13,137 nt of DNA from Flavobacteriales bacterium. Its GTDB lineage: Bacteria; Bacteroidota; Bacteroidia; Flavobacteriales; PHOS-HE28. The stretch is from the NCBI GenBank assembly GCA_008016945.1, contig SSGN01000088.1, positions 1 to 13,137 of the forward strand, written 5' to 3'. Under the pieces are notes generated by a model, which ran no database searches, was not told the DNA's origin, and saw only the letters and a list, made by a program, of their open reading frames with translations. The translations under genes were made by a program, and so were the position numbers. Within the stretch, counting starts at the first letter, position 1. Each line of letters begins with the position of its first letter. This document shows, piece after piece, positions 1 to 5,487 of the stretch.

Positions 1-115
1 ATAAGAAGACGTGTGCGACCTGGGAAAGGATGCCTTGCCACCCCCGGCAAGGGAGGTGGAGTCCGGGCAACGGCCGGAATTGGCGGAGGAATGGTGCCTT
101 GGCCGGCGATACGAA
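1..115. other. Unassigned edge sequence, no gene recognised
   Basis: No coding region or RNA gene can be supported in this stretch. The short open frames through it run into the tRNA-Pro gene and are therefore not credible. It holds one perfect small inverted repeat at 33-52 (CCTTGCC, six-base loop, GGCAAGG) with no T-run on either side. It could be the far end of a neighbouring gene that lies outside the window. Confidence 0.4.
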
Positions 116-146
116 CAAGCCCTGGCGACCAGGTCACCAGGGCTTG
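116..146 (-). terminator. Hairpin downstream of tRNA-Pro, probable terminator
   Basis: A 10-bp perfect stem (116-125 with 137-146, CAAGCCCTGG against CCAGGGCTTG) is extended inward by GACC/GGTC after one mismatch. It begins eight bases past the tRNA 3' end. The T-tract that follows on the minus strand is weak (TTGTTCG), so this is a terminator or a 3' processing hairpin rather than a textbook intrinsic terminator. Confidence 0.55.
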
Positions 147-153
147 AAGTTTG

Positions 154-228
154 TCGAGATGAAAGAAAACAAACCTACAACCACGTCGTCCCGAACGACG
201 CGCGCTAACCGGGCTGCGCTACACCCCG
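154..228 (-). tRNA. tRNA-Pro (anticodon CGG) with degenerate T arm, possibly a pseudogene
   Basis: Read on the minus strand, 228-154 folds as a 75-nt proline tRNA. The acceptor 5' strand is CGGGGTG, the D arm is GCGC...GCGC, and the anticodon stem is CGTCG/CGACG around the loop TTCGGGA, giving anticodon CGG at 193-191. The variable loop is TGGTT. The acceptor closes over all seven pairs with 161-155, two of them G-T, followed by discriminator A154. The T arm is abnormal: GTAGG faces TCTTT (two wobbles and one T-T mismatch) and the loop is TTTGTTT, so the near-invariant C56 and A58 are both T and the 53-61 pair is G-T. CCA is not encoded. A good -7 box upstream and a hairpin downstream suggest it is or was transcribed. 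A tRNA-Pro with anticodon TGG elsewhere could make it dispensable. The identity is secure; function is doubtful. Confidence 0.7.
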
Positions 229-270
229 AACATTCGCCCAAGCAACCCGGGATGTCGTTGCAAGGGGCGG

Positions 271-278
271 CAAATATA
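271..278 (-). promoter_or_regulatory. -7 promoter box of tRNA-Pro
   Basis: TATATTTG on the minus strand is a perfect match to the Bacteroidota -7 consensus TAnnTTTG. It lies 42 bases before the tRNA-Pro 5' end and just past the response regulator stop codon. No clear -33 TTG was found at the usual spacing. Confidence 0.6.
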
Positions 279-298
279 GGAGGAAAGCGCAGCTGTGT

Positions 299-997
299 TC
301 AGGCATCGTATTTGTAGCCGATGCCTTTGATCGTCTTGATGCGTTCATCGCCGATCTTTTCCCGGAGTTTCCGGATATGAACATCGATCGTGCGGTCGCC
401 CACGAAAAGGTCGTTGCCCCATACCTGGCCGTAGATCTCGTCGCGTTTGAACACCTTACCCGGCTTGCCGATCAGCAGGCTGAGGAGTTCGAACTCCTTC
501 TTGGGGAGTTGGAGTTCGCGGCCATCCACGGTCACCAGCACTTTTTCCAGGTCCACGGAAACACCGTTGGCCTCCAGGAGGCGGTCTTCGGTACGCTCAC
601 CGCCGCTGCGTTTCAGAAGCGCCTTCACCTTACTAACGAACACCTTGGGGCGAACGGGTTTGGTGATGTAGTCGTCGGCGCCCGCCTCGAAGCCGGCGAT
701 CTGCGAATAATCCTCTCCACGGGCGGTGAGGAAGGCGATCACCGTGTGCTTGAACTCGGGCAACTGGCGCAGCTGCATGCATACCTCCACACCGTCCATG
801 CCGGGCATCATGATGTCCAGCACGATCAGGTTCGGTCGAATACTCTTCGCGAGTTTCAGGGCCTCTTTACCGTTGAGGGCCGTGTGTACCGCATACCCTT
901 CACGTTCTAAGTTGTAGCGCAGCAGTTCCAGGATATCCGGTTCGTCATCCACCAACAACACCTGCTGAACCAAGTTTCCGGTCATGTTCGTGCTCAT
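299..997 (-). CDS. OmpR/PhoB-family response regulator
   Basis: This is a cytoplasmic two-component response regulator, expected to be phosphorylated by a histidine kinase and then to bind promoter DNA. The receiver domain (about residues 11-125 of 232) shows the acidic pocket DDE at 17-19, phospho-acceptor Asp61 in VLDIMMPGMDG, Thr91 in FLTARGED and Lys113 in YITKPVRP. The C-terminal winged helix (about 135-232) carries the PhoB-type sequence around RTIDVHIRKLREKIG and ends in IKGIGYKY. Length is normal for the family. The start chosen is the ATG at 997; the ATG at 985 is equally possible, and a TTG at 1015 overlaps the -7 box and is unlikely. No histidine kinase gene is adjacent: downstream lies tRNA-Pro and upstream tRNA-Gly. 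The regulon cannot be read from this window, although PhoB/RprY-like regulators are the closest resemblance. Confidence 0.93.
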   Translation of the reverse strand: MSTNMTGNLVQQVLLVDDEPDILELLRYNLEREGYAVHTALNGKEALKLAKSIRPNLIVLDIMMPGMDGVEVCMQLRQLPEFKHTVIAFLTARGEDYSQIAGFEAGADDYITKPVRPKVFVSKVKALLKRSGGERTEDRLLEANGVSVDLEKVLVTVDGRELQLPKKEFELLSLLIGKPGKVFKRDEIYGQVWGNDLFVGDRTIDVHIRKLREKIGDERIKTIKGIGYKYDA

Positions 998-1012
998 GTT
1001 CGTTGTCGGGCA

Positions 1013-1020
1013 CAAAGGTC
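1013..1020 (-). promoter_or_regulatory. -7 promoter box of the response regulator
   Basis: GACCTTTG on the minus strand matches TAnnTTTG with one change. It sits 15 bases before the ATG at 997, which gives a leader of roughly 10 nt. Confidence 0.45.
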
Positions 1021-1125
1021 CGGTCGGGTGGGATGGGCCTGTGTTAACCCACCGTCAAATGTAGGTTACCCCTTGGCGGTGGCACTTGGTGCCGCAACGG
1101 GCCGGAAGAAGCGTGAAAGGGGGAC

Positions 1126-1158
1126 AAAAAGCCGAGGCGGCCATGGTGGCCGCCTCGG
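1126..1158 (-). terminator. Strong intrinsic terminator of tRNA-Gly
   Basis: A perfect 12-bp GC-rich stem (1132-1143 with 1147-1158, CCGAGGCGGCCA against TGGCCGCCTCGG) has a three-base loop. On the minus strand it is followed by CTTTTT (1131-1126). It starts five bases past the tRNA-Gly 3' end. Confidence 0.9.
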
Positions 1159-1162
1159 AGTG

Positions 1163-1235
1163 AGCGGGAAACGGGACTCGAACCCGCGACCCTCAGCTTG
1201 GGAAGCTGATGCTCTACCAACTGAGCTACTCCCGC
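1163..1235 (-). tRNA. tRNA-Gly (anticodon CCC)
   Basis: The minus strand 1235-1163 gives a complete 73-nt cloverleaf. The acceptor is GCGGGAG paired with TTCCCGC. The D arm is GCTC...GAGC. The anticodon stem is TCAGC/GCTGA around loop TTCCCAA, with anticodon CCC. The T arm is GCGGG, TTCGAGT, CCCGT, and the discriminator is T73, as is usual for glycine tRNAs. CCA is not encoded. It has its own -7 box and a strong terminator, so it is a single-gene transcription unit, divergent from the DNA methyltransferase. Confidence 0.96.
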
Positions 1236-1244
1236 AGAGCGGTG

Positions 1245-1252
1245 CGAAAGTA
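1245..1252 (-). promoter_or_regulatory. -7 promoter box of tRNA-Gly
   Basis: TACTTTCG on the minus strand is one base off TAnnTTTG and lies nine bases before the mature 5' end of tRNA-Gly. Confidence 0.5.
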
Positions 1253-1331
1253 ATGTGCGGCGCGTTCTCCATCCACATCGCATGGTTAACGTCCGTGCAA
1301 GGAGGGCTCCGGATGGCGGTACAACGGGCGC

Positions 1332-1339
1332 TATGTTCG
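1332..1339 (+). promoter_or_regulatory. Possible -7 box of the DNA methyltransferase
   Basis: TATGTTCG is one base from TAnnTTTG, the same variant as at tRNA-Gly, and lies eight bases before the ATG at 1348. It supports that ATG over upstream in-frame starts, but it overlaps the alternative ATG at 1333, so the evidence is modest. Confidence 0.3.
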
Positions 1340-1347
1340 GCCCCGAA

Positions 1348-2601
1348 ATGGCGAAACGCAAGGCGAAGGAGGTGGTCCGCGTGGCGGAACTATTCGCTGG
1401 TGTGGGTGGTTTCCGGCTTGGTCTGGAGCGGGCGTCGGGCCGCGATATGGGCTTCGAGGTGGTGTTCAGCAACCAGTGGGAGCCCGGTCGGCGCAAGCAG
1501 CATGCCTCCGAGGTGTACATGAACCGCTTCGGCGCAGCGCATCATACCGTTGCGGACATCGCCACGGTGGCGACGAAGGCCATCGCCGATCACGATCTGT
1601 TGGTGGGGGGCTTCCCGTGCCAGGATTACTCGGTGGCCAGCACGCTCAAGAACAGCAAAGGGCTCCAGGGTAAGAAGGGGGTGCTTTGGTGGCAGATCCA
1701 CCGCATCCTTCAAGAGAAGAAGAACAAGCCGCGTTATCTGCTGTTGGAGAACGTGGATCGCCTGTTGGGCTCGCCCGTTGGCCAGCGCGGGCGCGACCTT
1801 GGTGTGATGCTACGCTCGCTCGACCAACTGGGCTATGCGGTGGAGTGGCGCGTGATCAACGCGGCGGAGTACGGCATGCCTCAGCGTAGGCGCCGGGTGT
1901 TCCTCCTCGGTTATCATAAGAGCACCGCTCAGTTCAAAGCACTGCGGAAGTCGTTGCCGGCGCAGTGGCTTTGCGATGACGGGGTGTTGGCCCGGGCTTT
2001 TCCGGCCGTGATGAAGACCGGTCTTTCCCAGTTCAGTATCGCGCAGGAATTGGATGTGCTGTCCAAGGAGTTCGGTGCGCGCAAAGGGCGGTCGCCGTTC
2101 AAGAACGCGGGCGTCATGATCGCCGGCATGGTGTTCACCGGCACCGTGGGATCCGCCTACGAAGGGCCGATGGCCAGCCTGGGCGACCACCTGCAACCCG
2201 AGGGCGAAGTCCCTGCCGAGTACTACATCACCGCCAAGGAACTTCCACAATGGCGCTACCTGAAGGGGGCCAAACGTGAAGCACGGTCAAGCTCCGGCGG
2301 CCACAGCTATGCGTATTCCGAAGGCGCCATGGCGTTCCCCGACCCATTGGACCGCCCGGCCCGTACCATCATCACGGGCGAGGGGGGGCGCGGAGCATCG
2401 CGGTTCAAGCACGTGGTTTGCGTGGATGGCAAGCGCTACCGGCGCCTCACTCCGGTAGAGCTGGAGCGGCTCACCATGTTCCCGGATGGGCACACCGCCG
2501 GGGTAAGTGATACGTGGCGCGCATTCTTCATGGGCAACGCGCTGGTGGTGGGGGTGGTGGAGCGCATCGGCAAGGCGTTGGCGGCATCGCTCGCGGAATG
2601 A
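1348..2601 (+). CDS. Solitary DNA (cytosine-5-)-methyltransferase
   Basis: This enzyme transfers methyl from S-adenosylmethionine to C5 of cytosine in a specific DNA sequence. The conserved motifs are in order in the 417-residue protein: motif I LFAGVGG at 15-21 (SAM binding), motif IV PCQ at 90-92 with catalytic Cys91, motif VI ENV at 134-136, motif VIII QRRRR at 179-183. A target-recognition region spans about 185-320, motif IX is RPARTIITGEGG, and motif X is GNALVVGVVERIG near the C terminus. All catalytic elements are present, so it should be active. The start used is the ATG at 1348; an ATG at 1333 adds five residues, and the frame stays open back to a GTG at 1255 that overlaps the tRNA-Gly promoter. 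No restriction endonuclease or Vsr gene is adjacent, so it is an orphan methyltransferase or part of a split system. Base composition resembles its neighbours. The target sequence cannot be read from the protein. Confidence 0.93.
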   Translation: MAKRKAKEVVRVAELFAGVGGFRLGLERASGRDMGFEVVFSNQWEPGRRKQHASEVYMNRFGAAHHTVADIATVATKAIADHDLLVGGFPCQDYSVASTLKNSKGLQGKKGVLWWQIHRILQEKKNKPRYLLLENVDRLLGSPVGQRGRDLGVMLRSLDQLGYAVEWRVINAAEYGMPQRRRRVFLLGYHKSTAQFKALRKSLPAQWLCDDGVLARAFPAVMKTGLSQFSIAQELDVLSKEFGARKGRSPFKNAGVMIAGMVFTGTVGSAYEGPMASLGDHLQPEGEVPAEYYITAKELPQWRYLKGAKREARSSSGGHSYAYSEGAMAFPDPLDRPARTIITGEGGRGASRFKHVVCVDGKRYRRLTPVELERLTMFPDGHTAGVSDTWRAFFMGNALVVGVVERIGKALAASLAE

Positions 2602-2607
2602 TCTTTG
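2600..2607 (+). promoter_or_regulatory. Possible -7 box of msrA
   Basis: GATCTTTG is one base from TAnnTTTG. It overlaps the methyltransferase stop codon and lies 37 bases before the msrA ATG. It suggests msrA can be transcribed separately from the methyltransferase gene. Confidence 0.4.
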
Positions 2608-2644
2608 TGGTCTCCGGTCGATGCCCGGGGGAGGCACCAGCAGG

Positions 2645-3322
2645 ATGAAGATCAACGACGGAAGGCTTTTCGTAGGGGGGGCGCGTCTGGCGGCGTATTC
2701 CCTGGCCCTTGCCGGGGTGGCCTGCAGCGGAGGTACGGCCCGATCCACAACACCACATGATCCCGTTCAAATGAACACCATGGTCGACGCAAGCTTGGAT
2801 ACCATCACCCTCGGTGCCGGATGCTTCTGGTGCGTGGAGGCGATCTTCACGGAACTCAAGGGCGTGCACACCGTGACCAGCGGATACATGGGCGGACATG
2901 TGAAGGACCCTACCTATCGTGAAGTGTGCACCGGCACCACCGGCCACGCCGAAGTGGCGTGTGTGGTGTACGACCCGAAGGTGATCGGCTACGACGCGAT
3001 CCTCGAAGTGTTCTGGCAGACCCACGACCCCACTACGCTGAACCGCCAAGGTGCCGATGTGGGCACGCAATACCGATCGGTGATCTTCTACCATACCGAC
3101 GAGCAACGCCGTATAGCCGAAGCGTACAAGGCGAAGTTGGATGCCAGCGGTGCTTTCCGGGCACCGTTGGTCACCGAGATCGTCCCGGCCACGGCATTCT
3201 ACGCGGCAGAGGATTACCACCAGGACTACTACGCCCAGAACGGCGAGCAGGGCTATTGCCAAATGGTGATACGCCCGAAGCTGGACAAGTTCCGCAAGGT
3301 GTTCGCGGACAAGTTGAAGTGA
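2645..3322 (+). CDS. msrA: Peptide-methionine (S)-S-oxide reductase MsrA, exported form
   Basis: MsrA reduces the S epimer of methionine sulfoxide in oxidised proteins. The 225-residue product contains the signature GCFWC at 59-63 with catalytic Cys60 and the following Glu65. The core motifs GYMGG, TGTTGHAE and YHQDYY follow, and Cys205 near the C terminus (GYCQ) is the probable resolving residue. The domain starts near residue 52. Before it lies an N-terminal segment with Arg7, Arg14, a hydrophobic stretch and Cys27 in GVAC, which suggests a signal peptide, perhaps a lipoprotein with an atypical lipobox (Gly at -3). The protein therefore probably acts in the envelope. An internal ATG at 2771 would give a cytoplasmic form. 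The longer open frame upstream of 2645 overlaps the methyltransferase gene and is rejected. It follows the methyltransferase by 43 bases. Confidence 0.93.
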   Translation: MKINDGRLFVGGARLAAYSLALAGVACSGGTARSTTPHDPVQMNTMVDASLDTITLGAGCFWCVEAIFTELKGVHTVTSGYMGGHVKDPTYREVCTGTTGHAEVACVVYDPKVIGYDAILEVFWQTHDPTTLNRQGADVGTQYRSVIFYHTDEQRRIAEAYKAKLDASGAFRAPLVTEIVPATAFYAAEDYHQDYYAQNGEQGYCQMVIRPKLDKFRKVFADKLK

Positions 3323-3374
3323 GCGGCCCAGCGCACATCGGTGGTCTTTTCCCGCCCCAGCGTGCATGCCGATC

Positions 3375-3382
3375 TACCTTTG
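3375..3382 (+). promoter_or_regulatory. -7 promoter box of the DUF983 gene
   Basis: TACCTTTG is a perfect -7 box, ending four bases before the ATG at 3387. It implies a leaderless or nearly leaderless mRNA and argues against the upstream in-frame ATG at 3366, which would lie inside the promoter. Confidence 0.65.
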
Positions 3383-3386
3383 TGCC

Positions 3387-3800
3387 ATGCTGAAGAAGGG
3401 CTCCAAACTTTATAGTGTCATCAATCGGAAATGCCCGCATTGTCATGAGGGCGACTTCTTCGTCACCCGCAATCCCTACGACCTCTCCCATACCGGTGAT
3501 CTGCTCGAAGCCTGTAGCGTATGCCGCCGCAAGTTCGAGCCGGAACCCGGGTTCTACTACGGCGGTATGTACGTGAGCTATGCCCTGTCCGTAGCGCTCG
3601 GGGTATCGGTGTACGTGGCCATGGTGGTGCTCTTTCCGAACAGTTCGCCCACCACACGCTTGCTCGCGTTGTTGGGCGCGTTCCTGGTCACGGCACCAGT
3701 GATGTACGCCTGGTCCAAAGTGCTTTGGGCCAACCTGTTCACCGGATACAAAGGCGTGGCCATCCAGCCCGGCGAGGATGTGAAATGGTTACCGCGTTGA
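3387..3800 (+). CDS. DUF983 family zinc-ribbon membrane protein
   Basis: This is a 137-residue integral membrane protein of the DUF983 family, which is widespread in Bacteroidota and has no established function. The N-terminal half has two cysteine pairs, CPHC at 16-19 and CSVC at 43-46, which would form a zinc ribbon on the cytoplasmic side. The family hallmark EPGFYYGGMYVSYAL follows at 53-67. Two transmembrane segments lie at about 65-84 and 92-110, and a short hydrophilic tail ends in DVKWLPR. The start at 3387 is set by the perfect -7 box four bases upstream. It lies 64 bases after msrA on the same strand but has its own promoter. The MITE-like element begins ten bases after its stop codon. 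Confidence 0.9.
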   Translation: MLKKGSKLYSVINRKCPHCHEGDFFVTRNPYDLSHTGDLLEACSVCRRKFEPEPGFYYGGMYVSYALSVALGVSVYVAMVVLFPNSSPTTRLLALLGAFLVTAPVMYAWSKVLWANLFTGYKGVAIQPGEDVKWLPR

Positions 3801-3809
3801 GGCGAACCC

Positions 3810-3975
3810 TAGTGTGCTGTCCCCTAAGTTCATTAACCATCTCCGACCCTCTTTCGCCTTCCTGCTGTGTTGGAACATTTCGCCGTAGCGCCCGCTACGC
3901 CGCGCATGTTCCGCCTTGCATGAAGACGAAATAGGGGCAGATCTTCAGTTAACCAACTTAGGGGACACCACACTA
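3810..3975. mobile_element. MITE-like palindromic element with 28-bp terminal inverted repeats
   Basis: The ends 3810-3837 and 3948-3975 are inverted repeats matching at 25 of 28 positions, beginning TAGTGTG and containing TGTCCCCTAAGTT. The interior continues the symmetry. GGAACAT (3872-3878) faces ATGTTCC (3906-3912), CGTAGCG (3884-3890) faces CGCTACG (3893-3899) with a two-base apex, and 3851-3865 imperfectly faces 3918-3932. The whole 166 bp can fold into one long imperfect hairpin. There is no open reading frame for a transposase. TA occurs at both outer ends and could be either a target duplication, as left by Tc1/IS630-type elements, or part of the repeat itself. It sits in an intergenic region between convergent genes, a typical site for such elements. 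The parent transposon family is not identifiable from this copy. Confidence 0.75.
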
Positions 3976-4124
3976 TGCAGGACCTAGGACATTCAACAAC
4001 GGCCGAGGAGGTGCGGCGATCCGAACCACCGGCCGATACGGGAGACTTGTCGCGCGCAGGGCCTACGGAGCGGGTCGCTCGGTGAGAGCAAGTGGATCGG
4101 CGGGTACTGGAAGTCCCAAGGGTA
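3976..4124. other. Intergenic sequence without a recognised gene
   Basis: About 150 bases lie between the MITE-like element and the end of the methyltransferase-like lipoprotein gene. The only start-to-stop frame that begins here is a 36-codon plus-strand ORF from the ATG at 3975 to 4085, polar, with no motif and no promoter box; its ATG overlaps the end of the element. I treat it as chance. No RNA fold or repeat stands out. Confidence 0.4.
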
Positions 4125-4841
4125 TCACTGCCCCATTAGTTGCGCAGGATCCATGCCTTGTGTTTCATCGCCCAGCCCGGTCTGGTAGGAGGCGAAGAGG
4201 AACACTTGGTTGGGGATCTTGGTGGAGTAGGCGCCTACATCGGTGTATCCGGCCAGCCCCACATCGTCCATGATGCGATCACTGGAGATCCGATCCGTCA
4301 TCGGCGGGCCGATCGGAGTTTCGGTATTGAGCCATTCGAGAATGAACAGGGGCTTGGGCATCTTTGTTCCTGCATACACCTGTTGCAGGTAGGTCTTCTT
4401 GTCCGGAATGCTCACGTAGCTATGCACGAGGAGGCAGGCATCGACCTCCTCGGGTGCCAGCCCCGCCTGGCCTTTGGGCGCGAGCCGGGTGCGCAGACGA
4501 TCATCGCCCAGCTTCATCTCCTGCTTGCGCGTTTCGATCGCATCGATCTGGCGCTGGTCGTCGCTGATGGCGATCACATTGGCCCCCACCTCGATCAGCT
4601 TGAAGGTGAAATAGCCATCGCCTGCGGCCAGGTCCGCGATGCTACGGCCACGGAGGTCATTGCCCATGAGCATGAACACCTCCTGCGGCATTTGCCAACT
4701 GTCGCGCTCGGAGGTGGTGGAGACCGTGGAGCTCGTACTGGACGATGGGGCGGGCGTGGGGGGGGGCGTGGTATTGTTGGGCTCCGTGGTGGTGCAGGCG
4801 GCCAGCAGCGTGGTGCAAAGCAGCAGAGTGGGGTAGCGCAT
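4125..4841 (-). CDS. Lipoprotein with class I SAM-dependent methyltransferase fold
   Basis: The 238-residue product begins with a clear lipoprotein signal, hydrophobic residues 4-15 and lipobox LAAC with lipidated Cys16. A Thr/Pro/Ser-rich linker of about 30 residues (17-46) follows, and then a methyltransferase-like domain. Motif I is visible as ADLAAGDGYF at 69-78, followed by an acidic turn (AISDD) typical of the end of strand beta 2. A later hydrophobic strand, PLFILEWL, fits the fold. The catalytic activity and substrate are unknown. An exported methyltransferase is odd because SAM is made in the cytoplasm, so it may have a repurposed fold. The start at 4841 is chosen because upstream extensions would bury the signal peptide. 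A nine-base G run (4758-4766) encodes part of the proline stretch in the linker. It is divergent from marR. Confidence 0.82.
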   Translation of the reverse strand: MRYPTLLLCTTLLAACTTTEPNNTTPPPTPAPSSSTSSTVSTTSERDSWQMPQEVFMLMGNDLRGRSIADLAAGDGYFTFKLIEVGANVIAISDDQRQIDAIETRKQEMKLGDDRLRTRLAPKGQAGLAPEEVDACLLVHSYVSIPDKKTYLQQVYAGTKMPKPLFILEWLNTETPIGPPMTDRISSDRIMDDVGLAGYTDVGAYSTKIPNQVFLFASYQTGLGDETQGMDPAQLMGQ

Positions 4842-4861
4842 GGGACGGTTTCGTACGGGTG

Positions 4862-4869
4862 TAAAAGTA
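4862..4869 (-). promoter_or_regulatory. -7 promoter box of the methyltransferase-like lipoprotein
   Basis: TACTTTTA on the minus strand is one base from TAnnTTTG and ends 20 bases before the ATG at 4841. Confidence 0.4.
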
Positions 4870-4922
4870 TCGCATCCGGTTCCTGAGGGTCCACATGACC
4901 ATGGTTTGGCGACCGGCACGGC

Positions 4923-4950
4923 ACCGATCTGTTGCTCGGTAGGCTACCGA
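4923..4950. promoter_or_regulatory. Palindromic operator candidate upstream of marR
   Basis: TCGGTAG, G, CTACCGA at 4936-4950 is a perfect 15-bp palindrome with one central base. A further ACCGA at 4923-4927 pairs with the TCGGT of the left arm, so the pentamer occurs three times in 28 bases with alternating orientation. The palindrome is centred 44 bases before the marR -7 box. MarR regulators commonly bind such dyads in their own promoters, so autoregulation is the natural inference. The divergent lipoprotein promoter is about 70 bases away and could share it. Confidence 0.5.
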
Positions 4951-4986
4951 AGGTCAGTGGCGAAATTCACCATGGAGAATAATGCG

Positions 4987-4994
4987 TACCTTTG
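4987..4994 (+). promoter_or_regulatory. -7 promoter box of the marR operon
   Basis: TACCTTTG is a perfect -7 box ending six bases before the marR ATG, implying an essentially leaderless transcript. Confidence 0.65.
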
Positions 4995-5000
4995 CCTGCC

Positions 5001-5450
5001 ATGGCGCGGATCGATGAGGAGTTGAAAAGCCGGTTCGAGAGTGAAAGGCAGAAGGCGATGTTGAACATCATGTTCACCGCCGGCTGGTTCAAGAGCCGAC
5101 AGGTCGAATTGTTCAAGCCGTTCGACATCAGCCCACAGCAGTACAACATCCTGCGGATCCTGCGTGGAGCCCAGGACCGTATGAACATGCACTGTGTGAA
5201 GGAACGGATGATCGACCGTTCGCCCAACGCCACGCGGTTGACCGATAAGCTCATCGCCAAGGGATTGGTGGAGCGGGAGCGCTGCGAGGCGGATCGACGC
5301 GTGGTTTATGTCCGGATCAGCCGCAAAGGGTTGGACCTGCTCCAGCGGATCGACGAGCGGGTGCGAACCATGGAATCGGACACATTGGAACGCATCACCG
5401 AGACGGAAGCCGCGGAACTGAACCGTATGTTGGACACTTGGCGCGGTTGA
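5001..5450 (+). CDS. MarR-family winged-helix transcriptional regulator
   Basis: This is a 149-residue DNA-binding repressor or activator of the MarR family, acting as a dimer. A dimerisation helix region (about 1-40) precedes the winged helix-turn-helix at about 45-110. The helices run through SPQQYNILRIL and SPNATRLTDKLIAKGLV, and the wing carries EADRRVVYVRISRKG (96-110) with the family DRR signature at 98-100. Cys65 and Cys95 flank the recognition helix; redox sensing is possible but unproven. The start at 5001 follows the -7 box by six bases; a TTG three codons upstream lies inside that box. It heads an operon with yceI (37-base gap) and a nitroreductase, and has a 15-bp palindrome in its promoter, so it probably controls the operon itself. 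The inducing ligand is unknown. Confidence 0.93.
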   Translation: MARIDEELKSRFESERQKAMLNIMFTAGWFKSRQVELFKPFDISPQQYNILRILRGAQDRMNMHCVKERMIDRSPNATRLTDKLIAKGLVERERCEADRRVVYVRISRKGLDLLQRIDERVRTMESDTLERITETEAAELNRMLDTWRG

Positions 5451-5487
5451 ACCTGACCGGCCGCGGAACACGCACACAACGGAATTG

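Noticed and set aside
377..910. Plus-strand frames opposite the response regulator
   Set aside because: The minus-strand product is an unmistakable receiver plus winged-helix protein.
1255..1347. N-terminal extension of the DNA methyltransferase from the GTG at 1255
   Set aside because: It overlaps the tRNA-Gly promoter, has no family resemblance, and a -7-like box lies just before the ATG at 1348.
3975..4085. 36-codon ORF after the MITE-like element
   Set aside because: There is no promoter box, motif or conservation evidence, and its ATG overlaps the end of the repeat element.
4140..4886. 248-codon plus-strand frame opposite the lipoprotein methyltransferase
   Set aside because: The minus-strand gene has a lipobox, a methyltransferase motif and a -7 box, while this frame has none of these.
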